DNA of 64,000 nt, taken from assembly GCF_937988725.1 (NCBI RefSeq), contig NZ_CALKHS010000009.1:372001-436000 (forward strand). The letters run 5' to 3'. Positions 1 to 11,118 of the stretch are shown one piece after another. This DNA is from an uncultured Castellaniella sp. (lineage in GTDB: Bacteria; Pseudomonadota; Gammaproteobacteria; Burkholderiales; Burkholderiaceae_B). The position numbers and the translations under genes are program-made. How positions within the stretch are numbered: position 1 is the stretch's first letter; every line of letters starts with the position of its first letter. Below the pieces are notes generated by a model, which had not been told where the DNA came from, made no database searches, and was given only the letters and a program-made list of their open reading frames with translations.

Positions 1-1738
<1,738 letters not shown>

Positions 1739-1757
1739 TTCGCTCGCTCCTTTTGAG

Positions 1758-1774
1758 TGATGTGATTCACATCA
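1758..1774. promoter_or_regulatory. Perfect 17-bp palindrome upstream of acs
   Basis: TGATGTGATTCACATCA is an inverted repeat with 8-bp arms around one central base, 20 bp upstream of the acs start. Its position suggests an operator. The TGTGA/TCACA halves are too close together for a standard CRP site, which has a 6-bp spacer, so the protein that would bind is unknown. Confidence 0.45.
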
Positions 1775-1852
1775 TGTTTGAATTGTGTTACCTGTTACCG
1801 TACTGCACGAGCCTTACTTGATTCTGACAGATGCAACCCGCCCCCGGAGGGC

Positions 1853-3205
1853 TCAGCCGGGCTCAATCCGCGCATCCCGATCCTGCTGCCCCCGGACGAA
1901 ATCCAGGCGGCCCAGCAGCCACAGGCCGGCCAGGAAGAACACCCCCGTCGCCAGCAGCGCCGCCCGGTGATTGCCCTGCGTCAGCCACACCAGCAGACCG
2001 TAGGTCAGCGGCCCGACGACGGCGGCCAGTTGCACCGCGAAGGTCCACAGGGCGAAGAACTCGGCCGGCCGGCGCGCCGGGGCCAGCACGCCCACCATGG
2101 CCCGTCCCGCGCTCTGGCTGGTGCCCATGCACAAACCCGCCAGGCCCGCCGCCGACCAGAACACCGGCAAGGATTGCGCCGATACCGCCAGCCCCACCAT
2201 GACCAGCCAGCCGCACAGCGTGATGGCCAGCGCCCGCTTGTGGCCGATGCGGTCCTGCAGGTAGCCGAAGCCGAAGGCGCCGATCGCGGCGGCGATGTTC
2301 ACCAGGAACACCAGCATCATGGTCTGGCGCATGTCGAAACCCATGACCTCGGTGGCATAGACGGCCGACAGGGTGATGACTACCGTGATGCCCGCCTGAT
2401 AGCACGCGATGCACATCAGCAGGCGGCGGAAATCCGGATAGTCGCGGCGGGTTTCTTGCCAGGCGCGGCGCAGCTGCGCCAGCACGGCCAGCGCCGGGGC
2501 GGTCGCCGTGCTGGCCGGCTCGCGCAGCCAGAGGAATGAAGGCAGCGCCGCCAGGGCGAAGAAGCCCGCCGTCAGGCCCATGATCCAGGGGACATAGTCC
2601 TGGGCCGGCAGCCCCCGCGATCCGGCGTCGCTCGCCACCCACAAGGCCAGCCCCAGGGCCAGCATGCCGCCGCAATAGCCGAAGCTCCAGCCCCAGCCGG
2701 ACACGCGGCCCATGGATTCCGGGCGGGCCAGTCCGGGCAGGAAAGACGCCACGGCGGATTCCCCGACGCAGTAGAACACGTTGGACGCGGCCAGCCAGAA
2801 CAGGCCCCAGGCGATGTCTCCGGGGCCGACGCTGGCCAGCACGGCCGTCGCCAGCACGCAGCCCGCCGTGCTGGAAAACAGCAGGCGGCGGTGGCCGGCG
2901 CGGGCGTCGGCGCGCGCGCCCAGCGCGGGCATGGACACCATCACGATCAGGTACGACAGGGACAGGGCCGCGGTCAGCGCCAGCGTGCCCCAGGCATGGC
3001 CGGCCGCCACCACCCCGACGAAATAGGCATTGAACACCGTCGTCAGGACGACCGTGGTGTAGCCGGAATTGGCGAAGTCGTACATCGCCCAGGACCAGAC
3101 CTCGCGCCGCCCCACGCCGGGCCTCAGGGCGCCGGCGCGGCCCCCCGGCCCGCCGGCCGCGCCTGCCGCCTCGGGCGAACGGGGCTGGTCCCGCTGATCG
3201 CTCAC
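1853..3205 (-). CDS. MFS transporter of the UMF1/Atg22-like type
   Basis: A predicted 450-residue, roughly 12-helix inner-membrane transporter. The first helix region carries REVWSWAMYDFANSGY, characteristic of the UMF1 (Atg22-like) branch of the major facilitator superfamily. The substrate is unknown. I chose the GTG at 3205 because its GTGA overlaps the TGA of prpE, giving translational coupling; the longer open frame upstream lies inside prpE. The tight link to propionyl-CoA synthetase suggests export or import of a short-chain acid or related metabolite, but that is inference. Confidence 0.8.
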   Translation of the reverse strand: MSDQRDQPRSPEAAGAAGGPGGRAGALRPGVGRREVWSWAMYDFANSGYTTVVLTTVFNAYFVGVVAAGHAWGTLALTAALSLSYLIVMVSMPALGARADARAGHRRLLFSSTAGCVLATAVLASVGPGDIAWGLFWLAASNVFYCVGESAVASFLPGLARPESMGRVSGWGWSFGYCGGMLALGLALWVASDAGSRGLPAQDYVPWIMGLTAGFFALAALPSFLWLREPASTATAPALAVLAQLRRAWQETRRDYPDFRRLLMCIACYQAGITVVITLSAVYATEVMGFDMRQTMMLVFLVNIAAAIGAFGFGYLQDRIGHKRALAITLCGWLVMVGLAVSAQSLPVFWSAAGLAGLCMGTSQSAGRAMVGVLAPARRPAEFFALWTFAVQLAAVVGPLTYGLLVWLTQGNHRAALLATGVFFLAGLWLLGRLDFVRGQQDRDARIEPG

Positions 3206-5088
3206 AGCACGGAACGGATCTGGTCGAGGGCGCCCGGATCCTCGATGGTGGTCAGGTCGCCGGGATCGCGCCCTTCGCACAGGGCCACGATGGCGCGGCG
3301 CAGGACCTTGCCGGAACGCGTCTTCGGCAGGCTGTTGACGAACATGATGCGGGCGGGCCGGGCCACGGCGCCGTTGCGCTGTTCGATGACGCGCTTGATC
3401 TCGGCTTCCAGGCGGTCGCGGCCGCCCGCCTCGTCGAGCAGCGCCGGATTACGCAGCACGGCGAAGGCCATGGCTTCCTGGCCCTTCAGCTGATCGGCCA
3501 CGCCGACCACCGCCGACTCGGCCACGGCCGGATGGGTGTTCACGGACTCTTCGATTTCGCGGGTGCCCAGGCGATGGCCGGCGACGTTGATGACGTCGTC
3601 GGTGCGCCCCAGGATGAACCAGTAGCCGTCGTCGTCCACCAGGCCCCAGTCGGACGTGGAATAGGTCAGGCGCCCCGGGAAGGACCGGAAATAGGTCTGC
3701 ACGAAGCGTTCGTCATTGCCCCAGATCGTGCTCATGGCCCCCGGCGGCAGGGGCGGTTCGATGGCCACGACGCCCTTGCGGTTGGGACCGCAGTCCTGAC
3801 CGGTGGATTCGTCGACGACCCGCACGTCGAAGCCGTAGACCGGCACCGTGGGGCTGCCGAAGCGCGGGGGGATTTCCTCGACCCCGGGCTGCGCCGACAG
3901 GATCGGCCAGCCGGTCTCCGTCTGCCAGTAGTTATCGATGACGGGCTTGCCCAGCGCTTCGGACAGCCACTGGCCGGTCAGCTCGTCCAGCGGTTCGCCC
4001 GCCAGGTAGATGCGGTCCAGGCTGGACAGGTCGTGGCGCGTGAGCAGGGCCGGATCGTGCTTTTTCAGCACCCGGATGGCGGTCGGCGCGGAGAACAGCG
4101 CGTTGACCCGATGGGTCTCGATGATGCGCCACAGGATGGCGGCGTCGGGGCGCACCGGCGTGCCCTCGTACATGACGGTGGCCTGGCCGTTCAGCAGCGG
4201 CCCGTAGACCACATAGGAATGCCCCACCACCCAGCCCACGTCGCTGCTGGAAAAATAGACGTCGCCCGGCTTGCCGCCGAACACGTATTCCATGGATGCG
4301 CACAGGGCCACGGCGTAGCCGCCCACGTCGCGCTGCACGCCTTTGGGGTTGCCCGTCGTGCCCGAGGTGTACAGGATGTAGCTGGGCGAACTGGATTCCA
4401 GCCAGACCACCGGCACCTGCGCATCCAGATGGCGGGCCCGCAGGGTGGCGTAATCCAGGTCGCGGCCCGCGGTCAGGTCCATGGCCGCCAGGCCGCGGTT
4501 GACCAGCACGACATGTTCGGGGCCATGCGCGCACTGCGCGATGGCCTGGTCCAGCAGCGGCTTGTAGGCGATCGGGCGCCCGCCGCGCGAACCGGCGTCG
4601 GTGGAGATGATGACCCTGGGCTCGGCGTCGTCGATGCGCTGCGCCAGGTTATGGGACGCGAAGCCGCCGAAGACCACCGAATGGATGGCGCCGATGCGGG
4701 CGCAGGCCAGCATGAAGAACGCCGCCTGGGGAATCATGGGCAGATAGATCAGCACCCGGTCGCCCTGCTCCACGCCCAGCTGCTGCAGGATGGCGGCGGC
4801 GGCGTTCACCTCGCGGGAGAGTTCGGCGCGGGTGTAGACGATTTCCTGTTCGACTTCCGTGGACACCCAGATCAGCGCGGGCTGATCGGCCTGCGTGTCC
4901 AGCCAGCGATCCACCGCGTTGTAGCACAGGTTGGTGCGCCCGCCCACGAACCAGCGCGCGAACGGCGGATTGGAATAATCCAGCACCTGGGTGAAGGGGG
5001 TTTCCCAGTGGATGCGCTGGGCTTCGCGGGCCCAGAAGGCATCCCGATCCTGCACGGACTGCCGATGGAATTCGCGGATTTTCTGCAT
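3202..5088 (-). CDS. prpE: Propionyl-CoA synthetase
   Basis: Activates propionate to propionyl-CoA, feeding the methylcitrate cycle. The 628-residue length equals the usual PrpE length when the second ATG (5088) is used; that ATG has an AGGAG site eight bases upstream. Visible features are the N-terminal ACS domain, the ATP-binding ILYTSGTTGNPKG motif, the DNYWQTETGWPI motif, and the C-terminal PKTRSGKVLRR with the catalytic lysine near residue 594. The gene is coupled to the downstream MFS gene by a 4-bp overlap. No prpB, prpC or prpR is in view. Acyl-CoA synthetases of this size can also act on acetate or acrylate. Confidence 0.92.
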   Translation of the reverse strand: MQKIREFHRQSVQDRDAFWAREAQRIHWETPFTQVLDYSNPPFARWFVGGRTNLCYNAVDRWLDTQADQPALIWVSTEVEQEIVYTRAELSREVNAAAAILQQLGVEQGDRVLIYLPMIPQAAFFMLACARIGAIHSVVFGGFASHNLAQRIDDAEPRVIISTDAGSRGGRPIAYKPLLDQAIAQCAHGPEHVVLVNRGLAAMDLTAGRDLDYATLRARHLDAQVPVVWLESSSPSYILYTSGTTGNPKGVQRDVGGYAVALCASMEYVFGGKPGDVYFSSSDVGWVVGHSYVVYGPLLNGQATVMYEGTPVRPDAAILWRIIETHRVNALFSAPTAIRVLKKHDPALLTRHDLSSLDRIYLAGEPLDELTGQWLSEALGKPVIDNYWQTETGWPILSAQPGVEEIPPRFGSPTVPVYGFDVRVVDESTGQDCGPNRKGVVAIEPPLPPGAMSTIWGNDERFVQTYFRSFPGRLTYSTSDWGLVDDDGYWFILGRTDDVINVAGHRLGTREIEESVNTHPAVAESAVVGVADQLKGQEAMAFAVLRNPALLDEAGGRDRLEAEIKRVIEQRNGAVARPARIMFVNSLPKTRSGKVLRRAIVALCEGRDPGDLTTIEDPGALDQIRSVL

Positions 5089-5261
5089 GATGTCGTCTCC
5101 TGTCATCCTGCAGCCCCGGCATCCTGACAGACACCCGAAACGCGGATGGTTCCTGAATTATTATGGTGCCAACATGCTACACCAGCCCAGAAACTACAGG
5201 GACAGGCTGACAGGAGACTGACGCGCGACGCCCCTGGCGCGGCGCGCCGCAGGAGAAGGCT

Positions 5262-6137
5262 TCAGCCCTGCGCCGCCAGGCCCTGCCGCAAGGCCCAGTC
5301 CGCGGCCGCCAGGCCCATGCTGGCCGTGACCGTCACCACGGAACCATACCCGGCGCAGGACAGCCCCTGGGGGGCGGCGGCGCCGGCTTCGGGCACGGCG
5401 CAGGCGGCCTCCGGCCGGGTCCATGCCGAGGGCAGCACCACCGGCTGGTCGAACCACAGGCAGGGCACCCCCATGCGCGGCACCCGCCGCCGGGGCTTGC
5501 CGCCCGCCGCGCCGCCCTTCGGGTAGCCATGGCGCTGGCGCAGATCCTGGCGGATGCGGCCCAGCAAGGCATCGTGGGTCGCCGCGGACAGGTCCCCCGC
5601 CCGCAGGGCCAGGGGGTCGGTCTTGCCGCCCGCCCCGCCGCACACCAGCAGCGGCCAGCCCGCGTCGCGCGCCTGCAGGATCATGGCGATCTTGGCCGGG
5701 ACCTGGTCGGTGCAGTCCAGCAGGACGCCGGCCGGGCCGGCCGACAGGATGGCCCCCAGATTCCCGGCGCTGACGAAATCGTCGATTTCCGTCACCCGGC
5801 AGCCGGGATGGATGTCGCGCACCCGGTCGCCCATGGCGCGGATCTTGGCCATGCCCAGCGTGCTGCCCAGGGCATGCGCCTGGCGGTTGACGTTGGATTC
5901 GGCGATGTGGTCCATGTCCACCAGCGTCAGCGCCCCCACCCCGGAACGCGCCAGGGCTTCGACGCACCAGGCGCCGACCCCGCCGATGCCGGCCACGACC
6001 ACATGCAGGGCGGACAGCCGCCGCCAGGCGCCCTCTCCATACAGGCGGTCCAGCCCGCCGAAACGGCGGTCCAGATCGGCGGCGGGGGCGGCCGGGGCGG
6101 CATCGGAAAACGGGATCGGATCCGGGCTGGACATCAT
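5262..6137 (-). CDS. tcdA: tRNA threonylcarbamoyladenosine dehydratase TcdA
   Basis: An E1-like ThiF-fold enzyme that cyclises t6A to ct6A at position 37 of ANN-decoding tRNAs using ATP. The ~291-residue protein has the Rossmann ATP loop GIGGVGAW, the following LVDMDHIAESNVNRQ segment typical of the family, and LDCTDQVPAK in the adenylation core. Two ATGs in tandem (6137 and 6134) are plausible starts; a longer frame starting at 6194 adds an unconserved leader. The product would act on the same base as the tsaC product encoded elsewhere in this window. Transcribed alone, divergently from chaC. Confidence 0.9.
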   Translation of the reverse strand: MMSSPDPIPFSDAAPAAPAADLDRRFGGLDRLYGEGAWRRLSALHVVVAGIGGVGAWCVEALARSGVGALTLVDMDHIAESNVNRQAHALGSTLGMAKIRAMGDRVRDIHPGCRVTEIDDFVSAGNLGAILSAGPAGVLLDCTDQVPAKIAMILQARDAGWPLLVCGGAGGKTDPLALRAGDLSAATHDALLGRIRQDLRQRHGYPKGGAAGGKPRRRVPRMGVPCLWFDQPVVLPSAWTRPEAACAVPEAGAAAPQGLSCAGYGSVVTVTASMGLAAADWALRQGLAAQG

Positions 6138-6277
6138 GAAGACTTGCGAAGCGCTGAAAGCAGCATTTTGCCACGGGCGGGCCTCCGCCCCCACCGCCGG
6201 CGCGGGCCGCGATTCAGAGCCGCCCCAAGTCCTCTACAATAAGTAGCATTCAATTTCCAGCCATCCGCCCGGTTCCC

Positions 6278-6928
6278 GTGAACGCACTTGCGCCCCGCTC
6301 CATCTGCCAGCCACCGCCGCCCGAGGCATTCCGGCTGCGGGACGCCGACTGGCACGCGGAATCCATCCGGCAGACCCTGCTGCACTGGGACGGTCGCACC
6401 GATCTCTGGGTCTTCGGCTACGGATCGCTGATCTGGCGGCCCGAATTCGATTTTCTCGAATCCCGCCAGGCGCGCGTCCACGGCTACCACCGGGCGCTGT
6501 GCCTGTGGTCGCGCATCAACCGCGGCACGCCCGAACAGCCCGGGCTGGTGTTCGGGCTGGACCTGGGCGGGGCCTGCACCGGCCGCGCCTTCCGGATCGC
6601 CGCCCGCCAGGCGCCCGACATCCTGCCCGCCCTGTGGCGGCGCGAAATGGCCAGCGCCGCCTACATCCCGCGCTGGCTGCGCTGCCACACGGACGGAGGC
6701 CCCGTTTCGGGGCTGGTCTTCACGATGAACCGCCAGGACAGCGGCTACGCGCACGGCCTGTCCATCCCCCAGATCGTGGCCGCCGTGCGCCAGGGTCACG
6801 GGCGCTACGGCGCCTGCACCGACTACGTGCTGCAGACGGCCCAGGCCCTGACCGAGGCCGGCATCCCGGACCGGCGCCTGCAGGCCATCGTGCGCGCCCT
6901 TCAATCCCCTGAATCCTTCCGTCCCTGA
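6278..6928 (+). CDS. chaC: ChaC-family gamma-glutamylcyclotransferase
   Basis: Cytosolic enzyme expected to split glutathione into 5-oxoproline and Cys-Gly. The 216-residue protein carries the substrate-binding FGYGSLIW motif at residues 46-53 and a conserved catalytic glutamate at about residue 123 in WRREM. The GTG start follows a TACAAT box about 40 bp upstream that could be a -10 element. The gene lies 9 bp before pdxH and may be co-transcribed with it. Confidence 0.88.
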   Translation: MNALAPRSICQPPPPEAFRLRDADWHAESIRQTLLHWDGRTDLWVFGYGSLIWRPEFDFLESRQARVHGYHRALCLWSRINRGTPEQPGLVFGLDLGGACTGRAFRIAARQAPDILPALWRREMASAAYIPRWLRCHTDGGPVSGLVFTMNRQDSGYAHGLSIPQIVAAVRQGHGRYGACTDYVLQTAQALTEAGIPDRRLQAIVRALQSPESFRP

Positions 6929-6937
6929 ACCGTCATC

Positions 6938-7570
6938 ATGTCCATCGCCGATATCCGCCAGACCTATCAGAAGTTCGAACTGCTGGAATCCGCCGCCGCC
7001 GCGGACCCCTATGCGCAATTCGGCCAATGGTTCGAACAGGCCCTGCACAGCGAGGTCCGCGAACCCACCGCCATGACGCTGGCGACGGCCGACGCCTCCG
7101 GGCGTCCTTCCGCCCGGATCGTGCTGCTGAAGGGCTTCGATGATCAGGGATTCGTCTTCTACACCAACTACCAGTCGCGCAAGGGCGGGGAACTGAACGC
7201 CAACCCGCACGCCAGCCTGCTGTTCTTCTGGCCCGAACTGGAACGGCAGGTCCGCATCGAAGGCGGCGTGGTTCCCGTGCCGGCCGCCGAGTCCGACGCC
7301 TACTATGCCAGCCGGCCCCTGGGGTCGCGCATCGGCGCCTGGGCATCGCCGCAAAGCCGGCCCATCAGCCACGAAGCCCTGGCGCAGCGCGTCCAGGATC
7401 TGACGCGGGAACTGGGCGACGAGCCGCCTCGTCCGCCTCATTGGGGGGGCTACCGCCTGCAGGCGGCGCGCGTCGAATTCTGGCAGGGCCGGCCCTCCCG
7501 GCTGCACGACCGGCTGGTGTACGAGCGCACCGCCGAAGGCGGCTGGAACCTGACGCGCCTGGCGCCCTGA
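6938..7570 (+). CDS. pdxH: Pyridoxamine 5'-phosphate oxidase
   Basis: FMN-dependent oxidase that forms pyridoxal 5'-phosphate from PNP or PMP. The 210-residue length is typical. Recognisable blocks are the FMN-binding RIVLLKGFDDQGFVFYTNYQS, the central SRPLGSRIGAWASPQS, and the C-terminal WGGYRLQAARVEFWQG with RLHDR. Its stop codon overlaps the next start (ATGA at 7570), so it is translationally coupled to a flavin reductase-like gene; both handle FMN. Confidence 0.96.
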   Translation: MSIADIRQTYQKFELLESAAAADPYAQFGQWFEQALHSEVREPTAMTLATADASGRPSARIVLLKGFDDQGFVFYTNYQSRKGGELNANPHASLLFFWPELERQVRIEGGVVPVPAAESDAYYASRPLGSRIGAWASPQSRPISHEALAQRVQDLTRELGDEPPRPPHWGGYRLQAARVEFWQGRPSRLHDRLVYERTAEGGWNLTRLAP

Positions 7571-8112
7571 TGAGCGCCATGACCCGATCCTCTCCCGCTC
7601 CGGCGGATTTCCCGTCCCTGTATTTCCGTTCGGCGCTGGGCCGGTTTCCCACCGGCGTGACCATCGTCACCGCCGAACATCCGGACACCGGCGCTCCGCT
7701 GGGCCTGACCATCAGCTCGTTCAGCTCCGTGTCGCTGGACCCGCCCATGGTCCTGTGGACCCTGACGCACACCGCGTCGTCGCTGGGGGCGTTCCTGGCG
7801 CTGGACCATTATGTGATCCACGTCCTGTCGGCCAGCCAGATCGACCTGGCGCGCCGCTTCGCCAAGGGTTCGCACGCCGACCGCTTCGCCGGCCTGGCGC
7901 TGGACCGCGCGCCCAACGGAACCCTGATGCTGGGGGATTCCCGCTGCGCCGCCTGGTTCGAATGCCACAACACCCAGCACCACCTGGCGGGAGACCACAC
8001 GATCTTCGTCGGCCAGGTGGAACACTGCCAGCGCCAGCTGCTGTCGCCGCTGATCTACCATGCCGGCGACTTCGAACTGACCCAGGCCAGCGAACCCCTG
8101 TCCCGCAACTGA
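7570..8112 (+). CDS. Flavin reductase-like FMN-binding protein
   Basis: A 180-residue split-barrel protein of the flavin reductase family. The N-terminal FRSALGRFPTGVTIVTA and the SSFSSVSLDPPMVL stretch are typical FMN-binding segments of the reductase partner of two-component flavin monooxygenases. No monooxygenase lies beside it, so it may be a general NAD(P)H:flavin reductase. The start overlaps the pdxH stop. The next gene, purU, follows 28 bp later. Confidence 0.86.
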   Translation: MSAMTRSSPAPADFPSLYFRSALGRFPTGVTIVTAEHPDTGAPLGLTISSFSSVSLDPPMVLWTLTHTASSLGAFLALDHYVIHVLSASQIDLARRFAKGSHADRFAGLALDRAPNGTLMLGDSRCAAWFECHNTQHHLAGDHTIFVGQVEHCQRQLLSPLIYHAGDFELTQASEPLSRN

Positions 8113-8140
8113 CGCCGGCCCTTTCCCCATCAGACCTGTC

Positions 8141-8989
8141 ATGCACGACTACATCCTGACGCTTTCCTGCCCCGACCGCATGGGCATCGTCCACGCCGTC
8201 AGCAGCTGGCTGCTGACGCTGCACGGCAACATCGTGCACGCGCAGCAATTCGGCGACCCCGACAGCCGGCAGTTCTTCCTGAGAGTCCATTTCGCCCTGC
8301 CGGCCGACACTCCCATCGAGACTCTGCAAGAGGACTTCGCGAGCGCGGCCGAACGCTTCAACATGCAGTTCCAGATCCACGACGCCCGCCGCAAGGCGCG
8401 GCTGCTGGTGCTGGTCAGCCGCCAGGGCCACTGCCTGAACGACCTGCTGTTTCGCGTGCAAAGCGGGCAGATGCCGGCGGAAATCGCGGGGGTGGTGTCC
8501 AATCACCCGGATTTCCAGGCGCTGGCGCAGGCCCATGGCCTGCCGTTCCACCATCTGCCGGTGTCCGCCGACACCCGCGCAGCCCAGGAACGCCAGATCC
8601 TGGATCTGGTCGATCGCGAACGCGTGGACCTGGTCGTGCTGGCCCGCTACATGCAGATCCTGTCGTCCGATCTGTGCGGCGCCCTGGAAGGCCGCGCGAT
8701 CAACATCCACCACAGCTTCCTGCCCAGCTTCAAGGGCGCGCGGCCCTATTACCAGGCTCACGCGCGGGGCGTGAAGATCATCGGCGCCACCGCGCACTAC
8801 GTGACGCAGGACCTGGACGAGGGCCCGATCATCGAGCAGGACATCGAACGGGTGGATCACGCCATGGGTCCGAAGGACCTGACGCGCATCGGCAGCGACA
8901 TCGAATCGGTGGTCCTGTCGCGCGCCGTGCGCTGGCACGTGGAACACCGGATCCTGTTGAACGGGCGGCGGACGGTGGTGTTCCGCTAG
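8141..8989 (+). CDS. purU: Formyltetrahydrofolate deformylase
   Basis: Hydrolyses 10-formyl-THF to THF and formate, balancing the one-carbon pool and supplying formate for purine synthesis. The 282-residue protein has an N-terminal ACT domain (about residues 1-85, beginning YILTLSCPDRMGIVHAVS) and a C-terminal formyltransferase domain with AINIHHSFLPSFKGA, and DEGPIIEQD carrying the conserved aspartate. Length and layout match PurU exactly. It is probably in one transcript with pdxH and the flavin reductase. Confidence 0.96.
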   Translation: MHDYILTLSCPDRMGIVHAVSSWLLTLHGNIVHAQQFGDPDSRQFFLRVHFALPADTPIETLQEDFASAAERFNMQFQIHDARRKARLLVLVSRQGHCLNDLLFRVQSGQMPAEIAGVVSNHPDFQALAQAHGLPFHHLPVSADTRAAQERQILDLVDRERVDLVVLARYMQILSSDLCGALEGRAINIHHSFLPSFKGARPYYQAHARGVKIIGATAHYVTQDLDEGPIIEQDIERVDHAMGPKDLTRIGSDIESVVLSRAVRWHVEHRILLNGRRTVVFR

Positions 8990-9110
8990 GGGGCGACGGA
9001 CCTGCGGCACAACACGTGCTGCCCGGGCGTCCTGCAAGCCTGACATTCGCCCGCTTCGTGCAGCGCGGCGCATGCGATGGCGTGACCGACCCATCCAAGG
9101 AGCAAGTCCC

Positions 9111-10502
9111 ATGAAGCAGAACGCGCACCGTGTCGTGATCGTCGGCGGCGGAGCAGGAGGGCTGGAACTGGCGGCCCGCCTGGGGCGCCAGTTCGGCCAG
9201 AAACATATCGTCCTGATCGACAAGGCCGACAGCCATATCTGGAAGCCATCCCTGCATGAGGTCGCGGCGGGCACCCTGGACATACACCGGGAAGGCCTGT
9301 CCTATTTCATGCTGGCACGCCAGTGCGGTTTCACATTCATCCACGGGGCCCTGCAGGGCCTGGATCGCGACGCGAAGCGTGTCCGGCTCGAGGCAGCGCA
9401 TGGCCCGACGGGCGAGGAGGTCTTTCCGTCGCGCAGCATCGACTACGACACCCTGGTGTTGGCGATCGGCAGCAAATCCAATTTCTTCGGCACGCCCGGC
9501 GCGCCCGAGCACGCCATTGCACTGGATTCCACCGCGCAGGCGGAAAACTTCCGCGAACGGCTGTTGCGGGAACTGGCAAAGCTCAATGGCAAGAGAGAAT
9601 CCGGAAAAACCGCCTCGGGCGAACTCATGCCGGGCGCTGGCGCCGGCGATCGACGCCATGCGGCCGAGGATCCGCCGCCGCTCTTGAAGCCGGACGATGC
9701 GCTGCATATCGCCATTGTCGGAGGGGGTGCGACAGGCGTCGAGCTCGCGGCCGAGCTGGTCGAAGCGCTGAATGGCTTCGCGTACTACGGGATGGGCGAA
9801 CTGGAACCGGGGCGCGACGTGAAGATCAGCCTGCTCGAAGGGGCGGACCGCATTCTTTCCGCCTTGCCGGAGAACCTGTCCAGCAAGGCGCGCCAGCTGC
9901 TGCGCCAGCGCGGCGTCATGATCGAAACATCGGTACGCGTGGCCGGTGTCGAGTCGGGATGCCTCATGGACAGCGAGGGCCGCCGCCATGCGGCCGACCT
10001 GTGCGTGTGGGCGGCCGGCATAGAAGCGCCGGCCATCCTATCGGAGCTGGGCCTGGAGGCGAACCGGCATCATCAAGTCGTGGTGGACGGCAGGTTGCAG
10101 ACCAGCGATCCCCGTGTTTTCGCGTTGGGCGATTGCGCCCAGGCGCCCTGGGAAGGTCGGGACCGGCCGCTTCCCGCCAAGGCTCAGGTGGCCAGCCAAC
10201 AGGCCGCTTTCCTCTACGACATCCTGCAAGCCCGCGTGACGGGTCAAGCCGAACCGGCCGGGACATTCCGGTTCCGGGACCATGGCTCGCTAGTCTCCGT
10301 CGGACATTCGGAGGGGGTCGGCAGCCTGATGGGGGTACTGTCGGGCAGGAACTGGTTCGTCGAAGGGCTCCTGGCGCGCCTCATGTACATGAGCCTGCAT
10401 CTGCGGCATCACATGGCGGTGCTGGGCGTCCTGCAAACGGCGGCCCTGGCGCTCGGGAGGCTCCTGCTGAGGCGAGGCGCCCCGCGCGTGAAACTACATT
10501 GA
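9111..10502 (+). CDS. ndh: Type II NADH:quinone dehydrogenase (NDH-2)
   Basis: Single-subunit, non-pumping flavoprotein passing electrons from NADH to quinone at the inner membrane. The 463-residue protein has the FAD-binding VVIVGGGAGGLELA at its N-terminus, a second Rossmann motif IAIVGGGATGVELAAEL for NADH, and the FAD-closing VFALGDCAQAPW. The C-terminal region, rich in Leu, Met and His, is the usual membrane-docking amphipathic part. The ATG at 9111 follows a good AAGGAG site; an in-frame ATG 13 codons earlier lacks one. A loop of about 30 residues (RESGKTASGELMPG region) between the domains is longer than in many relatives. Confidence 0.9.
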   Translation: MKQNAHRVVIVGGGAGGLELAARLGRQFGQKHIVLIDKADSHIWKPSLHEVAAGTLDIHREGLSYFMLARQCGFTFIHGALQGLDRDAKRVRLEAAHGPTGEEVFPSRSIDYDTLVLAIGSKSNFFGTPGAPEHAIALDSTAQAENFRERLLRELAKLNGKRESGKTASGELMPGAGAGDRRHAAEDPPPLLKPDDALHIAIVGGGATGVELAAELVEALNGFAYYGMGELEPGRDVKISLLEGADRILSALPENLSSKARQLLRQRGVMIETSVRVAGVESGCLMDSEGRRHAADLCVWAAGIEAPAILSELGLEANRHHQVVVDGRLQTSDPRVFALGDCAQAPWEGRDRPLPAKAQVASQQAAFLYDILQARVTGQAEPAGTFRFRDHGSLVSVGHSEGVGSLMGVLSGRNWFVEGLLARLMYMSLHLRHHMAVLGVLQTAALALGRLLLRRGAPRVKLH

Positions 10503-10530
10503 CATGCGAGGTCCGCTGGAGCGGCGCCGG

Positions 10531-10980
10531 TCACCGCCCCGCAGGCAGTTCGAGTTCGAACAGGCTGGTGGCCTCGACCTCGAGCACCTGGTCGTCGTCC
10601 TGGTTGAACAGGCGCCAGGTCCAGCGGATGATGCCCAGATCGTCGCGCGACGAGGATACCCGCTTCGAATCCACGGTGGCTTCCAGGCGTAGTTGGTCGC
10701 CCGGCCGCACCGGCAGGATCCAGCGCAGGCGTTCCAGCCCCGGCGAGCCGAAGGATTCGGAATCCCCCAGGGCGGACTCGACCGCCAGGCGCATCGCGAT
10801 CCCGCAGGTCATCCAGCCGCTGGCGATCAGGCCGCCCCAGCGCCCCGAACGGGCGCGCTCGGCGTCCACATGGAACCACTGCGGATCATAGGTGCGGGCG
10901 AAGGCCAGCATCTCCGCTTCGTTCACCGTCACCGGCCCATGGCGGATCACCATGCCCGGTTCGAATTCCTTGAATTTCAT
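10531..10980 (-). CDS. MaoC-like (R)-specific hydratase-fold protein
   Basis: A 149-residue single hot-dog-fold protein. The stretch DPQWFHVDAERA, followed by GLIASGWMTCGIAMRL, is the MaoC-type catalytic region (Asp/His pair and a hydratase loop). Relatives hydrate enoyl-CoA or act on other acyl thioesters; the substrate here is not indicated by neighbours. The ATG at 10980 fits the family start better than an in-frame ATG seven codons earlier. Convergent with ndh. Confidence 0.82.
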   Translation of the reverse strand: MKFKEFEPGMVIRHGPVTVNEAEMLAFARTYDPQWFHVDAERARSGRWGGLIASGWMTCGIAMRLAVESALGDSESFGSPGLERLRWILPVRPGDQLRLEATVDSKRVSSSRDDLGIIRWTWRLFNQDDDQVLEVEATSLFELELPAGR

Positions 10981-11118
10981 GAGCAGTTTCCAGGACAACA
11001 CCAGGACTCATCATCCTGACGGCCCGGCCGGGGCATAGATCGCCGGCCGGGGCGAAGACAATTTCTCAGTTTAACCGCATCCGCGGTCCGCGCCGGGCGG
11101 GTGCGCGACGCGCGCCGC

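Noticed and set aside
1758..1774. CRP binding site
   Set aside because: TGTGA and TCACA are separated by a single base, not six, so the spacing is wrong for CRP even though the halves look similar.
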